A stretch of 12,446 bases of DNA from Physocladia obscura. Taxonomy: Eukaryota > Chytridiomycota > Chytridiomycetes > Chytridiales > Chytriomycetaceae. The notes beneath the pieces are model-generated. The model was not told the DNA's origin. It saw only the letters and a list, made by a program, of their open reading frames with translations, and did no database searches. A program made the position numbers and the translations under genes. This document shows positions 1 through 11,058 of this stretch, in pieces (the first letter of the stretch is position 1; the number at the start of each line of letters is the position of its first letter). The stretch lies in contig JADGJH010000239.1 in the NCBI GenBank assembly GCA_027596945.1, positions 11,326 to 23,771 of the forward strand. The letters are read 5' to 3'.

Positions 1-70
1 AATAATAGCAGCAAAACATTCTATCAAAAAATGAATGTTGTATAACAAATAAAATAAAAAAGTCATTCAC

Positions 71-644
71 ATTGCGACCAGCTTCTCATCATGCAGTTTT
101 CTATCACACATTCCAATGTCACATTTCGTGTTTGTGAAAAGATCGTATGGACAATACCCAGCCGCAAGTTGATAGGGACACATTTGCGGATCTTTATATG
201 TTTTTGTTGTTCCCAACAGCGGATTCATGAGCTTTTTTCACATTCGTACATATGTTTTTGAAAAAGATCAATTCCGCATCGATATTTGATGACGATTCAA
301 CAATGATAACGTTGTCATTTATTTAATAATGTTGTTTGAACATGCGCAGTTGCAGGTTTGTATGGATATGTTGGTTGGCCATTCGTTTCAGTTTCATCAA
401 AAGGCATAAAAGCCATGGATATTGTCGAATTAATAGAATGTCGGTTCAGTTTCGTTTAGTTTGATTCGGTTCGGTTTTGTTGGTTTGTGCGATAAGCGTT
501 TGATTTAAATTAGTATACATCCTGCGGTGAATCGGCGGGTAAAAAGAGAATCAGACGAATGCTGATTATACTTATGTACTAAGTGTCCGGGGGAATTTAA
601 CTTTTGGTGTTTACCTCCTCCAAGAGCTTCCGTTGAGCGTCCAT
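71..644 (-). CDS. LUC7: LUC7-family U1 snRNP protein, 5' part (exons 1-2)
   Basis: Luc7 proteins belong to the U1 snRNP and influence 5' splice-site choice in the nucleus. Exon 1 is 644-615 and encodes MDAQRKLLEE. Exon 2 is 231-71 and starts LMNPLLG, so the join gives LLEELMN, the typical Luc7 N-terminus. Exon 2 carries the first zinc finger: Cys, Cys, Cys and His in the order C-x8-C-x14-C-x4-H, containing CPYDLFTNTKCDIG and ending LHDEKL, as in the family (spacings are one residue longer than I remember in two places). Intron 1 is 614-232 (GTAAAC donor, AAG acceptor, phase 0). Exon 2 probably ends at a GTGAAT donor at 70, phase 2; reading through instead hits a stop two codons later. The second zinc finger and C-terminus lie beyond the left edge. 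The ATG at 644 follows a run of A, with A at -3. Seen: motifs and splice signals. Inferred: exon 2 end. Confidence 0.85.
232..614 (-). other. Intron 1 of the LUC7 gene, with a long AG-free zone
   Basis: At 383 nt this is the longest intron in the window; the others are 48-155 nt. It has a perfect TACTAAT branch motif at 515-509, but the acceptor AG lies at 233-232, about 280 nt away. On the transcribed strand there is no AG dinucleotide between 521 and 234; the nearest earlier one is at 523-522, upstream of the branch motif. The zone is A/C-rich in part (482-425) rather than pyrimidine-rich. A weaker branch-like CTATTAAT lies near 440-433. Confidence 0.7.
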
Positions 645-682
645 TTTTTTTTTTTGCGAAGTTGAATTCAAAAAAATTCTCA

Positions 683-1798
683 CTATTTATTCTCACCTTC
701 TAGCGAATAAACATTTTTGTATGATAAAATAGCTGCTAAAATATCCACTTCGTCTTCATCCTCTTCTGCGTCAAAATCTTCGTCAATGCCATTTCCATCA
801 TAATCACTGTCTTCAAGAAATTGAGCTTCCAGCTTTTCTTTTCTAAAATTAATTGTAGGTCTGATTTTTTCTTCCCGGACAATGACAAAATCATCATTAT
901 TCTCATTCTCATTTTCATTGTCATTCTCAGCTTTAGCTGCACCAATGCTGTTGCTTGAATAAATAAAATCAATCGAATCATGCGTTACGACATGATAATG
1001 ATCTTTGTCATAATTGAAATCATCATCATCGTCATTGCTGAGAAACATATTTTCTTCGTCTGCAAACTTTACGCGTTTCGCCGTTTGAGAGTCAGAATGA
1101 AGGTTTCGCAGAAGTAGCAGCGGGTCAGAGAATATTTTTGATACAGTGGATGCTGATGTTTTTGAATTCAAAGCAACAGATGATGTAGTTTCTGCAGTTT
1201 CTGCAGAGTTACTAGTGGACAATTGGGGATATATAGGAGGAGGTATCCAAGGCGTAACAGATGAACTGCTGGTTGCTACAGTAAGACTTGTGCCATTTTC
1301 ATCGAAATAACGCATGCGTAGCGATGAAGCTGAAGAAAGGGGCTTTGGATTTGGCTTCGGGTTTGGCTTTGGCTTTGGCTTTGGCAGTTCTGATTTTGCG
1401 GGAAGCGAGCCGCGCCATGACTTTGGCCAGCGAAGGGCAATTGTGCGCATGAGACCGGGTTGCGCAAGGGCGTATGTAAAAGTGAATGGCCGGTGCGGAT
1501 TATTGGTTAGCGTTGCAAGTGGTTTTCGTTTTGGTTTCTTTGGCATTGCGTTTGGCGTTGTGTTTTGTCGTCGAATTTGTTTCCGATCAGGTTGATAGAG
1601 AAACGGTGGCGCAGAAGATGTACGCCGCAGCTGTAGTTGCTTTTGTGTTTGTGCTTGTGTTTGCTGCCCTGCAGAGTGTGAGCGAGTGTGAAACATTGAA
1701 TCTGTCCGCCCTCGAATGTTCCTTTCATTGTCTTCTCTGCCGCTATAACTGGCAGCCACATGGATGTTAAGGCGGCTGACTGTGCCAGATTCTTGCAT
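683..1798 (-). CDS. Unrecognised acidic low-complexity protein with a PP1-docking-like RVKF motif
   Basis: A single open frame of 371 codons from the first ATG (1798). The frame stays open upstream to about 1912 but contains no ATG there, so an earlier exon is possible. I recognise no family. The N-terminal third is rich in Q, R, S and K. Residues about 138-155 are a Lys-Pro/Asn-Pro dipeptide repeat (KPKPKPNPKPNPKP). RVKF at residues 242-245, in the context AKRVKFADEENMF, fits the RVxF docking motif of protein phosphatase 1 regulatory subunits. The C-terminal third is strongly acidic, with a DDDDD run, an NENENEN tract and a DFDAEEDEDEVD stretch. The motif makes a PP1 regulatory role possible but does not prove it, since RVxF is short. 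A GTGAGA near the stop could be a splice donor, so the true C-terminus could differ. The stop is 38 bp upstream of the LUC7 ATG on the same strand. Confidence 0.6.
   Translation of the reverse strand: MQESGTVSRLNIHVAASYSGREDNERNIRGRTDSMFHTRSHSAGQQTQAQTQKQLQLRRTSSAPPFLYQPDRKQIRRQNTTPNAMPKKPKRKPLATLTNNPHRPFTFTYALAQPGLMRTIALRWPKSWRGSLPAKSELPKPKPKPNPKPNPKPLSSASSLRMRYFDENGTSLTVATSSSSVTPWIPPPIYPQLSTSNSAETAETTSSVALNSKTSASTVSKIFSDPLLLLRNLHSDSQTAKRVKFADEENMFLSNDDDDDFNYDKDHYHVVTHDSIDFIYSSNSIGAAKAENDNENENENNDDFVIVREEKIRPTINFRKEKLEAQFLEDSDYDGNGIDEDFDAEEDEDEVDILAAILSYKNVYSLEGENK
895..930. repeat. Hexanucleotide repeat (CATTCT-type)
   Basis: Degenerate tandem copies of CATTCT/CATTTT that encode the Asn-Glu tract (NENENEN) in the acidic C-terminal part of the minus-strand protein. 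Confidence 0.75.
1341..1385. repeat. Hexanucleotide repeat (TTTGGC-type)
   Basis: Imperfect tandem copies of a 6-bp unit; on the minus strand they encode the Lys-Pro/Asn-Pro dipeptide tract of the unrecognised acidic protein. The opposite strand reads as alternating Phe-Gly, which is a shadow. Confidence 0.85.
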
Positions 1799-1864
1799 GA
1801 TCACAACGCGAAAACAGCCTTTTTGGTTTTCCAAAATTAACCCTGCACAAAGGGTTTTGAGTGA

Positions 1865-3083
1865 ATGAAGACGAATGGCAACAAGGACACAATAAAAAGT
1901 CGTCCGTCGTATCTACCTGTGCCTGAAGCTTTACAACAATTACAAGTATTCCATGGCCGCCGCAATCTTATTGACGACTGGTTGGCTTTGACTTTGATTC
2001 CTTTTCCAGCTACCGCAAATAGCTATTTTTCCACCATACATAAATTGTGCATTAGCGTGTATTAAATTTTGCTCACTTTGAAGCTGCGATGGCGATATCT
2101 TGTCGAGAAATCATCTTGCACACACATCCTCAGAAAAAACCTCAAGTATCAAAATTGACGTTTGATTTCACACACCCTGATTTCCAAGTTTCTAAATTGT
2201 CGTTCCCAAACCTGACTGTTATTGATTTTCCCAGTATAATTCGAATCGATGATGACAAAGAAACGATCAAATGATTCAACGTGTTGGCTGGCCGAAAGTG
2301 CTGATCATGAAGGCGAGCGTATTGTTCCCATTATCACAAATAATCACAAAACCTAGTTTAGTCGATCCTGATGCAGGAAACCCTATTTTTTGGTGCAAAT
2401 GAAGTGTGGAAAGATGTGTGGAATTTGTTGGTGGCATCAATTCTCTTTCACCCAAGTTTGTCAAAATCCTTCAAGAAATTATTGAAAAAACTATTCCTTC
2501 TGTCATCCGAGAAATTGATGAAAAACTTGTAGAATGCGCAGCAAAATTAGCTAAGCTTGGGAACTCTTTAGAGTTGGATGAAAAATGCCGTATTTTTACT
2601 CTCGAAACATCAATCTTCTCAATTGCGGCAAGTGAATGCTAAAATATTGCCTCTTTTGATGGAAAGAAAAACGAAGTTGACAACGAGGCACGAGCGATCT
2701 TGCAAATGTGAAAGTCGACAACTTCATAGAAGAGAAAAAAAAAAGGTATTTGCAAACTATGGAATTTGAAGGAGTCGACAAAAAAGGAGTTTTCTTTTTG
2801 AAGTCTGATAAGCAAAAATTGGCCCGTATTAATGCTGCGAAAGCTGCTATGATCAACTTTGGTGTGAACAATGAGGATAGCGAAGCAATCAGTTAACAAT
2901 CAAGGTCAGTTAAATTCGAGAAAATACGTTTGCCGGCAACATACCGAACACCAATAATATTATATGCAAATGAGATGCAGAACATTGAAAGTCAACTTTC
3001 AACGACAAGTGATACTGTTTTGGAGGCTATTTTGCAAGAATCATCAGCAGTAGTTTTTAAAAGAAGAAATTTCAAACATCAAT
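1865..3083 (+). pseudogene. Decayed dynamin-superfamily (Mx/dynamin-like) GTPase
   Basis: Pieces of a dynamin-like protein occur in order on the plus strand but in changing frames. HGRRNLIDDW (about 1950-1980) resembles the region just before the GTPase P-loop, and no usable P-loop follows. PNLTVIDFPSIIR (about 2207-2245) matches the family's G3 segment, normally DLPG, here DFPS. ADHEGERIVPIIT (about 2300-2338) continues in another frame into TKPSLVDPDAG (2349-2381), matching the G4 segment TKxDLVDPG. A helical segment (2406-2580) ends ECAAKLAKLG, like the start of the stalk. 2708-3083 is one frame broken by a stop at 2894-2896; its end (RLPATYRTPIILY through LQESSAVVFKRR) resembles the GTPase effector domain. 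At least four frame changes, stops and lost catalytic motifs argue for a pseudogene. Short introns could explain some changes but not the missing P-loop. No intact start was identified. Confidence 0.6.
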
Positions 3084-3744
3084 AATGTTATGGTCGTCAT
3101 AAACCAAGAGAAGTGAGCCACCCATGGCTGTAATGATGAAAATAAAAACATCCCCTGGGATTTATTAGATTTTTAGGGGTAGAAAACGATAATCGATTTG
3201 GTTCCATGGTCAGCAAATGCCCTTGGAGGAGGAGTGGTAGACCAGAGATTTCATCTATCAACGCGTCAACATTTATGTAAGATTTCAAAACATGATTGGC
3301 AACAGACTTGAAGACGTTACCAGCACATTTCAGAATTTCAAAATCCACGAAAAAACTCAGTTTGACTGATATCCAGGCCGCCTGTGGCTTGGATCTGGAT
3401 GGCTGGATCTCCACTGTCAGTCGATTCTGGCGCGCAAAGTTCGATTGCAAGAACTTACGGACCTTGATGCGACTGGACAATTACGGCGCCTTGTTTTAAC
3501 TCAGTCCACACATGGACAATTCGCATAATAAGCTTGCGGGCATTCAATGTTTGTCTGTGAGATTCGCTGTCGACGACTAGACTTGACACCGCCTTTTCGT
3601 AAATTGTTACCACACGTTCATGCTTCGTGAGGGATTTGAGCTCGAAAGCATCAAGAATTTTTCCTTACCATGCTTTTTCCCTCTTTCATTTTTGATGTTT
3701 GCACAGAAGGAAATTGTTCAATTGTTCACAAGAGAAAAACAAAA
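3084..3744. other. Region without a confident gene, ending in the VMA2 leader
   Basis: 3097-3480 is open on the minus strand without an ATG start, and 3296-3499 is open on the plus strand (67 codons). Neither translation resembles a family I know. The patch 3360-3490 is richer in G+C than its surroundings. 3500-3744 should hold the VMA2 promoter and 5' UTR. A plausible 5'-UTR intron runs from a GTGAGG donor at 3627 to an acceptor ending at 3706 after a T/C-rich tract (80 nt). If it is not spliced, an in-frame ATG at 3670 would add 25 residues to VMA2. Confidence 0.5.
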
Positions 3745-6117
<2,373 letters not shown>

Positions 6118-6169
6118 AAGCCCTAATTGTGTTGGAAAACAGTTAGTTTTCATGGAATATGGCTGTTTT

Positions 6170-6175
6170 AATAAA
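6170..6175 (+). terminator. Polyadenylation signal AATAAA downstream of VMA2
   Basis: A perfect AATAAA lies 53 nt after the VMA2 stop codon and is followed by an A/T-rich stretch. Position and sequence suit the 3' end of the VMA2 transcript. Confidence 0.6.
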
Positions 6176-6370
6176 ATATTTTGAAAAGCAAAGTGTAGTT
6201 TTATTACCCTTTTCTTTTTTAGTCTATGAGGGGCTATTTAAAACAATTTATTTCGAAACTAAATACTGAGAAATTTTCTATTCGTTAAGATTTTGTTCCA
6301 GCAAGCAAATTTGATTAGGCGATTATGAAAACTTCTTGGTTATTTGTTGTGGTCTGAAAAACGTTGGAAA

Positions 6371-6548
6371 GATTTTGTAACAAGAAATTCTTTGTGAGAA
6401 TTCATTGTGAAATCAAAACCTTTATCAGAAATACTTGTGAAGTGCTTCTTCATTTAAGCATCAGGTATTTGTTTTGTCTAACTTTGTTTTAAGGAATTTC
6501 ATGTGGTCCCACAATGAATTCTCATAAAGAATTCCGTGTTGCAAAATC
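6371..6548. repeat. Long imperfect inverted repeat (foldback) between converging genes
   Basis: The arms 6371-6409 and 6510-6548 are 39 nt each and match as reverse complements at 35 positions, separated by 100 nt. Weaker complementarity extends outward (around 6361 and 6555) and inward (AATAC/GTATT and TGCTT/AAGCA at 6430-6469), so most of 6361-6553 could fold on itself. It sits between the 3' ends of VMA2 and SOK1. I see no coding sequence and no clear target-site duplication. It may be a remnant of a small non-autonomous element or a hairpin in the 3' UTRs. The rest of 6118-6591 is A/T-rich and holds only the two poly(A) signals. Confidence 0.8.
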
Positions 6549-6587
6549 TCTCTACGACCGAAAAACAAAAATAAAAAAAATTCGGAG

Positions 6588-6593
6588 TTTATT
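6588..6593 (-). terminator. AATAAA overlapping the SOK1 stop codon
   Basis: The SOK1 stop TAA is part of the sequence GTAATAAAC, which forms a perfect AATAAA on the minus strand. It could direct a very short 3' UTR, but use is unproven; a site further downstream toward the inverted repeat is equally possible. Confidence 0.35.
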
Positions 6594-9500
6594 ACAGCAA
6601 TTTCTCCTCCTCTTTTCTTGCCTCTTCGTAAAATGCAGTGACAATATCAAAATAAACGGCATGATTATACTTTGCAAAGGCGCCAACACGGTTTGCAAGG
6701 TCTTGAATCTCTTCGTCAAGTTCAGTAAGACCATACTTTACAAGCTTTGCTCTATCGATATTTATGGCCTTCAACGCAGCAGCAGATGCAATAATTGGTG
6801 TTGTGGTTTCGCCCGAAAAAGAACCAGACCGTCCTTTAACTATCCCCGTGACTGATTTCACGGGTTTCTGAATCATATTCTCTGGCGATGATAAATCCGA
6901 ATCATCACTACTGCTTGTGCTACTACTGCGTATACCACGGCCACCGCATGCGACACTAGCGGGACAAACAGTATTTTCCACTCCGTCAATAGCCCGAATG
7001 CAAGTCTCCACCACTAAATCAACAACCCGCGACATGACCATTGCAAAAACTTTCGATTCTGGCGCAAGTGTCTTATCAACCATTCCATCCAACACTTTCC
7101 GTTCCGACTCTGACAGCTCCTTTCCACGCACAAGCCCCGCTGCTCGAACCATCTCGGCGACAACATGTCCAATACTCGTGTCGCTGTCGTTTAAAAGAAC
7201 CCATAAATTCTCTTTCACAAGCTTCATGTTAGCGGCAGTTGTGCGCGGGCCGCTGGCTTGTCGATAAAGCATCAGAAGACAGCCCAGGATTGTGATGTCT
7301 TGGAGGTCGTTGCGGAACGCTTGGAACCGTGGTATGTCGAGGGCAAGTATTTCAGGCAGTTGGGAAGTAGTTTCTGAGTCTGGAGTTATGTGTGGACTTT
7401 TTTCTATTGTTTCGAGGACTGCGTTGGAATATGTTTGAGTGAGAGTCGGAGGTTTTATAGTTGTTATTTTTAGATTTGTTGCTGTTGTTAATGAGTTAGA
7501 TTGAGTATTGGTTGCTGATATACTGTTTGCTAAAGATGCTGAAGATGCAGAGAATAGGCGTCTATACGTTTCTTTTATCCATATTTCTGTTTGCTTCGTC
7601 GTTGTGCGTTTCCATCTGATTTCATCTTTGAAGTAATTTGATTCAAATTCAACCGCATTTTGAACAACGTGTGGTCTAATCCGTTGTAATTGATGATTTG
7701 CGTAATCCTGTTTTTAAAAAGCACATTTGTTGATATTATTAAGAAAATAAAATAAAATATAAAACTCACAAGTTTCATCAATTCTAACACATCAAAACAA
7801 GCACCAAGGCTCTCAACAAATTTCCCGTCCTCGCAGTCCTTGAGCATTCCATCAACATTAATATCTCTGGCTGGAGCGCAATTTACTTTCAACAATCCAG
7901 ATAAGTATTTCATCAACGGCACTGGATCGAATATCCCATGTTCTAGCTGCTGTGCAACAAACCCAATATCGATATTTGCTTCAATGTCGTCATGCGTTGC
8001 TTTCGAATATGGTAAAAGCTCTTTCAAAATGGCTTTGATTTCGTGAATAATCAATGGAATTCGATATATTTCTCGACCTTCGACTTCTACTACTATTGCT
8101 TTCCAATATATTGCAGATTTCGCCTTTTTTGCAGCGCCCCGGTCGCCTTCCGTGTTTGGTTTAAATTGTAAATTTGGATCGAAATAGAGGTCATGCCGAA
8201 GTTGTGCATTTAGCAAAATCTTGAATTTTTTTAACCTATTAGTCAAATGTTCGGCAAAGCAAAGTAGATAGATCTATTATATAATCACCTCATCCATATC
8301 CAATTCACGCAACGTAAATCGAGTAACCGGTGGAAGTAAAGGCAATAATTCCATATAATCCGATTCATCCAGTTGATCCAATATTTTAACAGGTAAGCTC
8401 TTATTTCGCTCAACAATCTCACTTAAAGGTTCGTCCAGCAAATCCCTTCGCCGTAATAGTTTTGCTGTCGGCGACAAAGCAACATTTCCACTTGACCGTC
8501 TCCTGGCCGGAGGTTGCAGGCTGCCACCGGTTTTGCCAGCACCGAGCATGGCTTCGTTGAGAGCCAAAATCTCTGATAAGCGTGTTGTTGAAACCATGGA
8601 TCGCTTTTTCAGTGGACTGGAAAATGTTTCAGCAAGTGGTCCGAGAGTGTCGTCGTCATCGTAACAATCGAGCGAAGAGTTCGCCGAAACGGGCGACAAA
8701 GGAGTAGTAGATGACTGATGATTCCGGCGAGATTCAGTCAGCGACTTGATGAGATTGAATAAATCGTCGATTTTGGACATTTCTCGAGCTGACCGAGCAG
8801 CGTGAGGTGATGAGGAATTGAAAGTCTCTTCGAATTGTGTCAACAGATCTCGGTCATACGTACTTGTCGTTCCATCTTCGCTGTTTTCGCTGCTGCCAGT
8901 AGTCGGGCTCTTTGAAGTTGCGGCTTCAATTAATTGCTCTGATCGCATTGCGGCAATTATTTCTGACAGTTTCTCACTAACAGAAAAATTTTCTTGGGAA
9001 TCACTTTCGCCCGTTGCTGTTGGTGGTTCAAATACGCTTCTAGATTCAGCATCGTAATCAGAATCAGTCCAATCATTAGTTTCGACTTGATCCCATATGG
9101 TTAAATCGTCAAGACTTGCAGCGCCAATCATACAGTTGTTACGACCATAACTACCAAAGTCTCTGTCTTTAATTATTTTGTTATTTTTTTCGGACTTCGT
9201 CGCTACCGAGCCAGACTGTGATAGATCACTTTGACCTTCTAGAAAAGATACAAAACTCTCCGACAAAGCCCGTCGCAAAGCAACAGCACGGATCAAACCT
9301 TCGCGCATTCCACGAGATTGAGCCACGGAAGCGCGATGTCGACACCGCTCAAGAACACGCATGAGCGCAAGGCGTCTATTCATTCCAGCTACAACAGCCT
9401 TGTATTCAATATGAGCCCGAATGCGGAGGACGGCAATGCGCTCTTGCTGAGCATGAAGAAGGATTTTGCAATTGATTTCTTGCTGGTGGCGGCGCAAGGC

Positions 9501-10394
9501 AGTCCTTCTACGTTGTAGGAGGGCAAGGTGACGGTAATGGGCGCGAGCAAGCTTGAGAGACAGCTGGGAAGCGAGGGTTGTTGGGGTCGTTTGGGTAATT
9601 GCAGGTGGTGGTCGCCGAGGAAATGAGGGAAAACTGGGAGAGGTAGGAGAGATTATTGCGGGCTGATGTTGATGCTGCTGGTGTTTGTGTGGTATTGAGA
9701 TCGCGGCTGAAGCTGCTGAAGAATTCTGACTGTTGTTATCATTATTTGGATTCTGGAGAAGGACAAAAAACGCGACTGATTTCTTCAGAGGTTTTTGGAT
9801 GGACTGACTGACAGTTGAAGTTGCAGCTTGTGGATGGACTTTTAAAGCCGATGGAGTGGTCAAAGCCAGTTTGACGCGCAGACCTTTGTTGTGTTTCTCG
9901 GTGGCAATACCCTTTGTCATTGCCATCTTTCCGCCATCTGAATCGATGACCAAATGCAGACGCGGTGCTCCGGCCAAACCACCAACACCTGAGCCGGAGC
10001 CGGAGCCCAGTAACGACGACGTAGAATAGTCTTCGGAAGAGCCGCTATTGTTGCCCACTGAGGTCGGGGTTGGGGATGGGTTCATTAAATCGTTGTTGGT
10101 AGTGGCAGTATTATTGAAGTTCGAGTCTGCGGGGTTTGCTTGCGCGGACGAGTTTGAAATCGATGGCGCGACCAGTGTTGAAGGTAATGGCAACGGCAAT
10201 GGCAACGGCAACGGCATTGGCGATAGTGACGGAGCAGTAGCAGCAGCCAGAGTCACAGTCGAGACTGTAGGTTGGGCAGATACGGATGCCGATACGGATA
10301 CTGATACTGATACGCCGCCCTGCGATGATGACGATCCACCCGGTCCCGGCCCCGACTTTTGCTTTGCCTTTGCTGCTGACGGCGGTGTTTGCAT
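6592..10394 (-). CDS. SOK1: Sok1/T-complex protein 11 (TCP11) family protein
   Basis: Yeast SOK1 is a high-copy suppressor of loss of cAMP-dependent kinase; mammalian TCP11 acts in cAMP/PKA signalling in sperm. Exons 10394-8289, 8219-7770 and 7707-6592 give about 1223 aa. Joins are family-like: LRELDMDE|ILLNAQLRHDL and LELMKL|DYANHQLQRIRPH. Intron 1 (8220-8288) has a TGACTAAT branch site; intron 2 is 62 nt. The conserved TCP11 region covers about residues 660-1223, with FDPNLQFKPN, CAPARD (816-821), AVEFESNYF and ILALDIPRFQAFRNDLQDITILG. Residues about 275-386 are a basic, Arg-rich helical segment. The N-terminal 270 residues are low complexity (Ser-Val, Pro-Leu, Gly-Ser repeats). The ATG at 10394 is preferred (A at -3). 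An in-frame ATG at 10457 would add 21 residues, but has T at -3 and an out-of-frame ATG four bases before it. The protein is longer than I recall for yeast Sok1, mainly from the N-terminal tail. Confidence 0.93.
10183..10217. repeat. Hexanucleotide repeat in SOK1 exon 1 (GGCAAC/T)
   Basis: Tandem 6-bp units encode alternating Pro-Leu (PLPLPLPLPL) on the minus strand. The plus-strand reading of alternating Gly-Asn is a shadow. Confidence 0.85.
10279..10313. repeat. Hexanucleotide repeat in SOK1 exon 1 (GATACG/T)
   Basis: Degenerate tandem 6-bp units encode alternating Ser-Val ([12 protein letters not shown]) in the SOK1 N-terminal tail. The plus-strand reading of Asp-Thr repeats is a shadow. 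Confidence 0.85.
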
Positions 10395-10513
10395 GATGTG
10401 AGTGTGTCTCAGAGAACGAATGGAACGCAAAAAAATTATAAAATCTTCATTCAACATCCATCAACCAAAAAAATTTAAAAAAATAAAACAAAGACAACGA
10501 ATTTTCCAATCAC

Positions 10514-11058
10514 TCAACGAAAGTTGGCGTGTCTGGCATTTCTGCTCGGGATACCTGCACCTTTCTCCTTGTGGTAGTCACGCGACATCACTTGCTCCTT
10601 TCCCTTTCCAAGAATCGTTTCAAGGCATTCCGTGGCATCTTCTGATCCATAATGATTCCTATTTAAATAGACCAGGATGTTATTTTTTTTTTTTTGGTTG
10701 TGTTCTGTTTTAGTAATCAGGGTTTTATGGTGGGAGAAACATAAAAGACACTCAACTGCAATTCCGCTTTTGATGCAATATGTTCCACACCAGAAACACT
10801 TTTCGTGTCACACTGAAAGACGTCAAAGGCTATATCAACAGAACAGAGAAGTAAATAAATCATTTAAATCATTATGATTAATTTCTAAAGCACCGCCTGT
10901 GCCACTAGAATATAGTATTAAATGCCCTCACACTGAACAACATCGACGAGTGGAATACTCTTGTCATTTCTCCATTTTGCGAGCATATCTTTGTCCGCGT
11001 AAGCAAAGAATGCGGAGTCTTGTGCTTCGTGAATAACTTTGACTGTTTGGTTTGGCAT
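10514..11058 (-). CDS. RTC3: Rtc3-like small SBDS-domain protein
   Basis: Fungal Rtc3-type proteins (yeast about 111 aa) resemble the N-terminal domain of SBDS, the ribosome maturation factor, and are linked to RNA metabolism; their exact role is not settled. Three exons, 11058-10932, 10829-10757 and 10658-10514, give 114 aa. The protein starts MPNQTVKVIHE. It has the family block KWRNDKSIPLVDVVQSFDVF across intron 1 (10830-10931, GTGAGG donor) and SKAELQNHYGSEDATECLE across intron 2 (10659-10756, GTTGAG donor, TTACTAA branch site), then TILGKGKEQ and a basic tail. The intron 2 donor was chosen because only that phase restores the conserved reading; a nearby GTGTCT would break it. The ATG has A at -3. 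A nine-codon upstream ORF (11089-11060) ends one base before it. The gene is divergent from RNR1 and lies just upstream of SOK1 on the same strand (119 bp to the preferred SOK1 ATG). Confidence 0.9.

Noticed and set aside
1..70. A third LUC7 exon at the left edge after the AG near position 20
   Set aside because: The sequence after that AG does not read like the Luc7 continuation in the required phase; the next exon probably lies outside the window.
505..696. 63-codon minus-strand ORF next to LUC7 exon 1
   Set aside because: It reads LUC7 exon 1 and intron 1 in a different frame; the MDAQRKLLEE frame with its GTAAAC donor explains the region.
1314..1595. Plus-strand ORF with alternating Phe-Gly, resembling an FG-repeat protein
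   Set aside because: It is the complement of the Lys-Pro hexanucleotide repeat of the minus-strand gene; the rest has no family features.
1799..1834. Extension of the acidic protein to a TTG at 1834
   Set aside because: Nuclear fungal genes rarely start at TTG; the first in-frame ATG is at 1798.
6917..7267. 116-codon plus-strand ORF
   Set aside because: Lies wholly antisense to the conserved last exon of SOK1, whose minus-strand frame matches the TCP11 family.
8235..8246. TAATAG as the acceptor of SOK1 intron 1
   Set aside because: It overlaps the branch motif (TGACTAAT) and leaves the wrong phase; the AAG ending at 8220 keeps the frame and gives the conserved ILLNAQLRHDL.
10048..10401. 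Plus-strand ORF with Gly-Asn and Asp-Thr repeats
   Set aside because: Antisense shadow of the low-complexity N-terminus of SOK1; its ends coincide with features of the minus-strand gene.
10681..10706. CAG at 10706-10704 as the RTC3 exon 3 acceptor, giving a short lysine-rich end
   Set aside because: It lies only a few bases after the branch site, and the resulting tail does not match the family; the next AG (10660-10659) restores the conserved frame.
10800..10807. TTTTCGTG as a cell-cycle (SCB-type) site for RNR1
   Set aside because: It lies inside RTC3 exon 2, over 500 bp from the RNR1 start, and can occur by chance.
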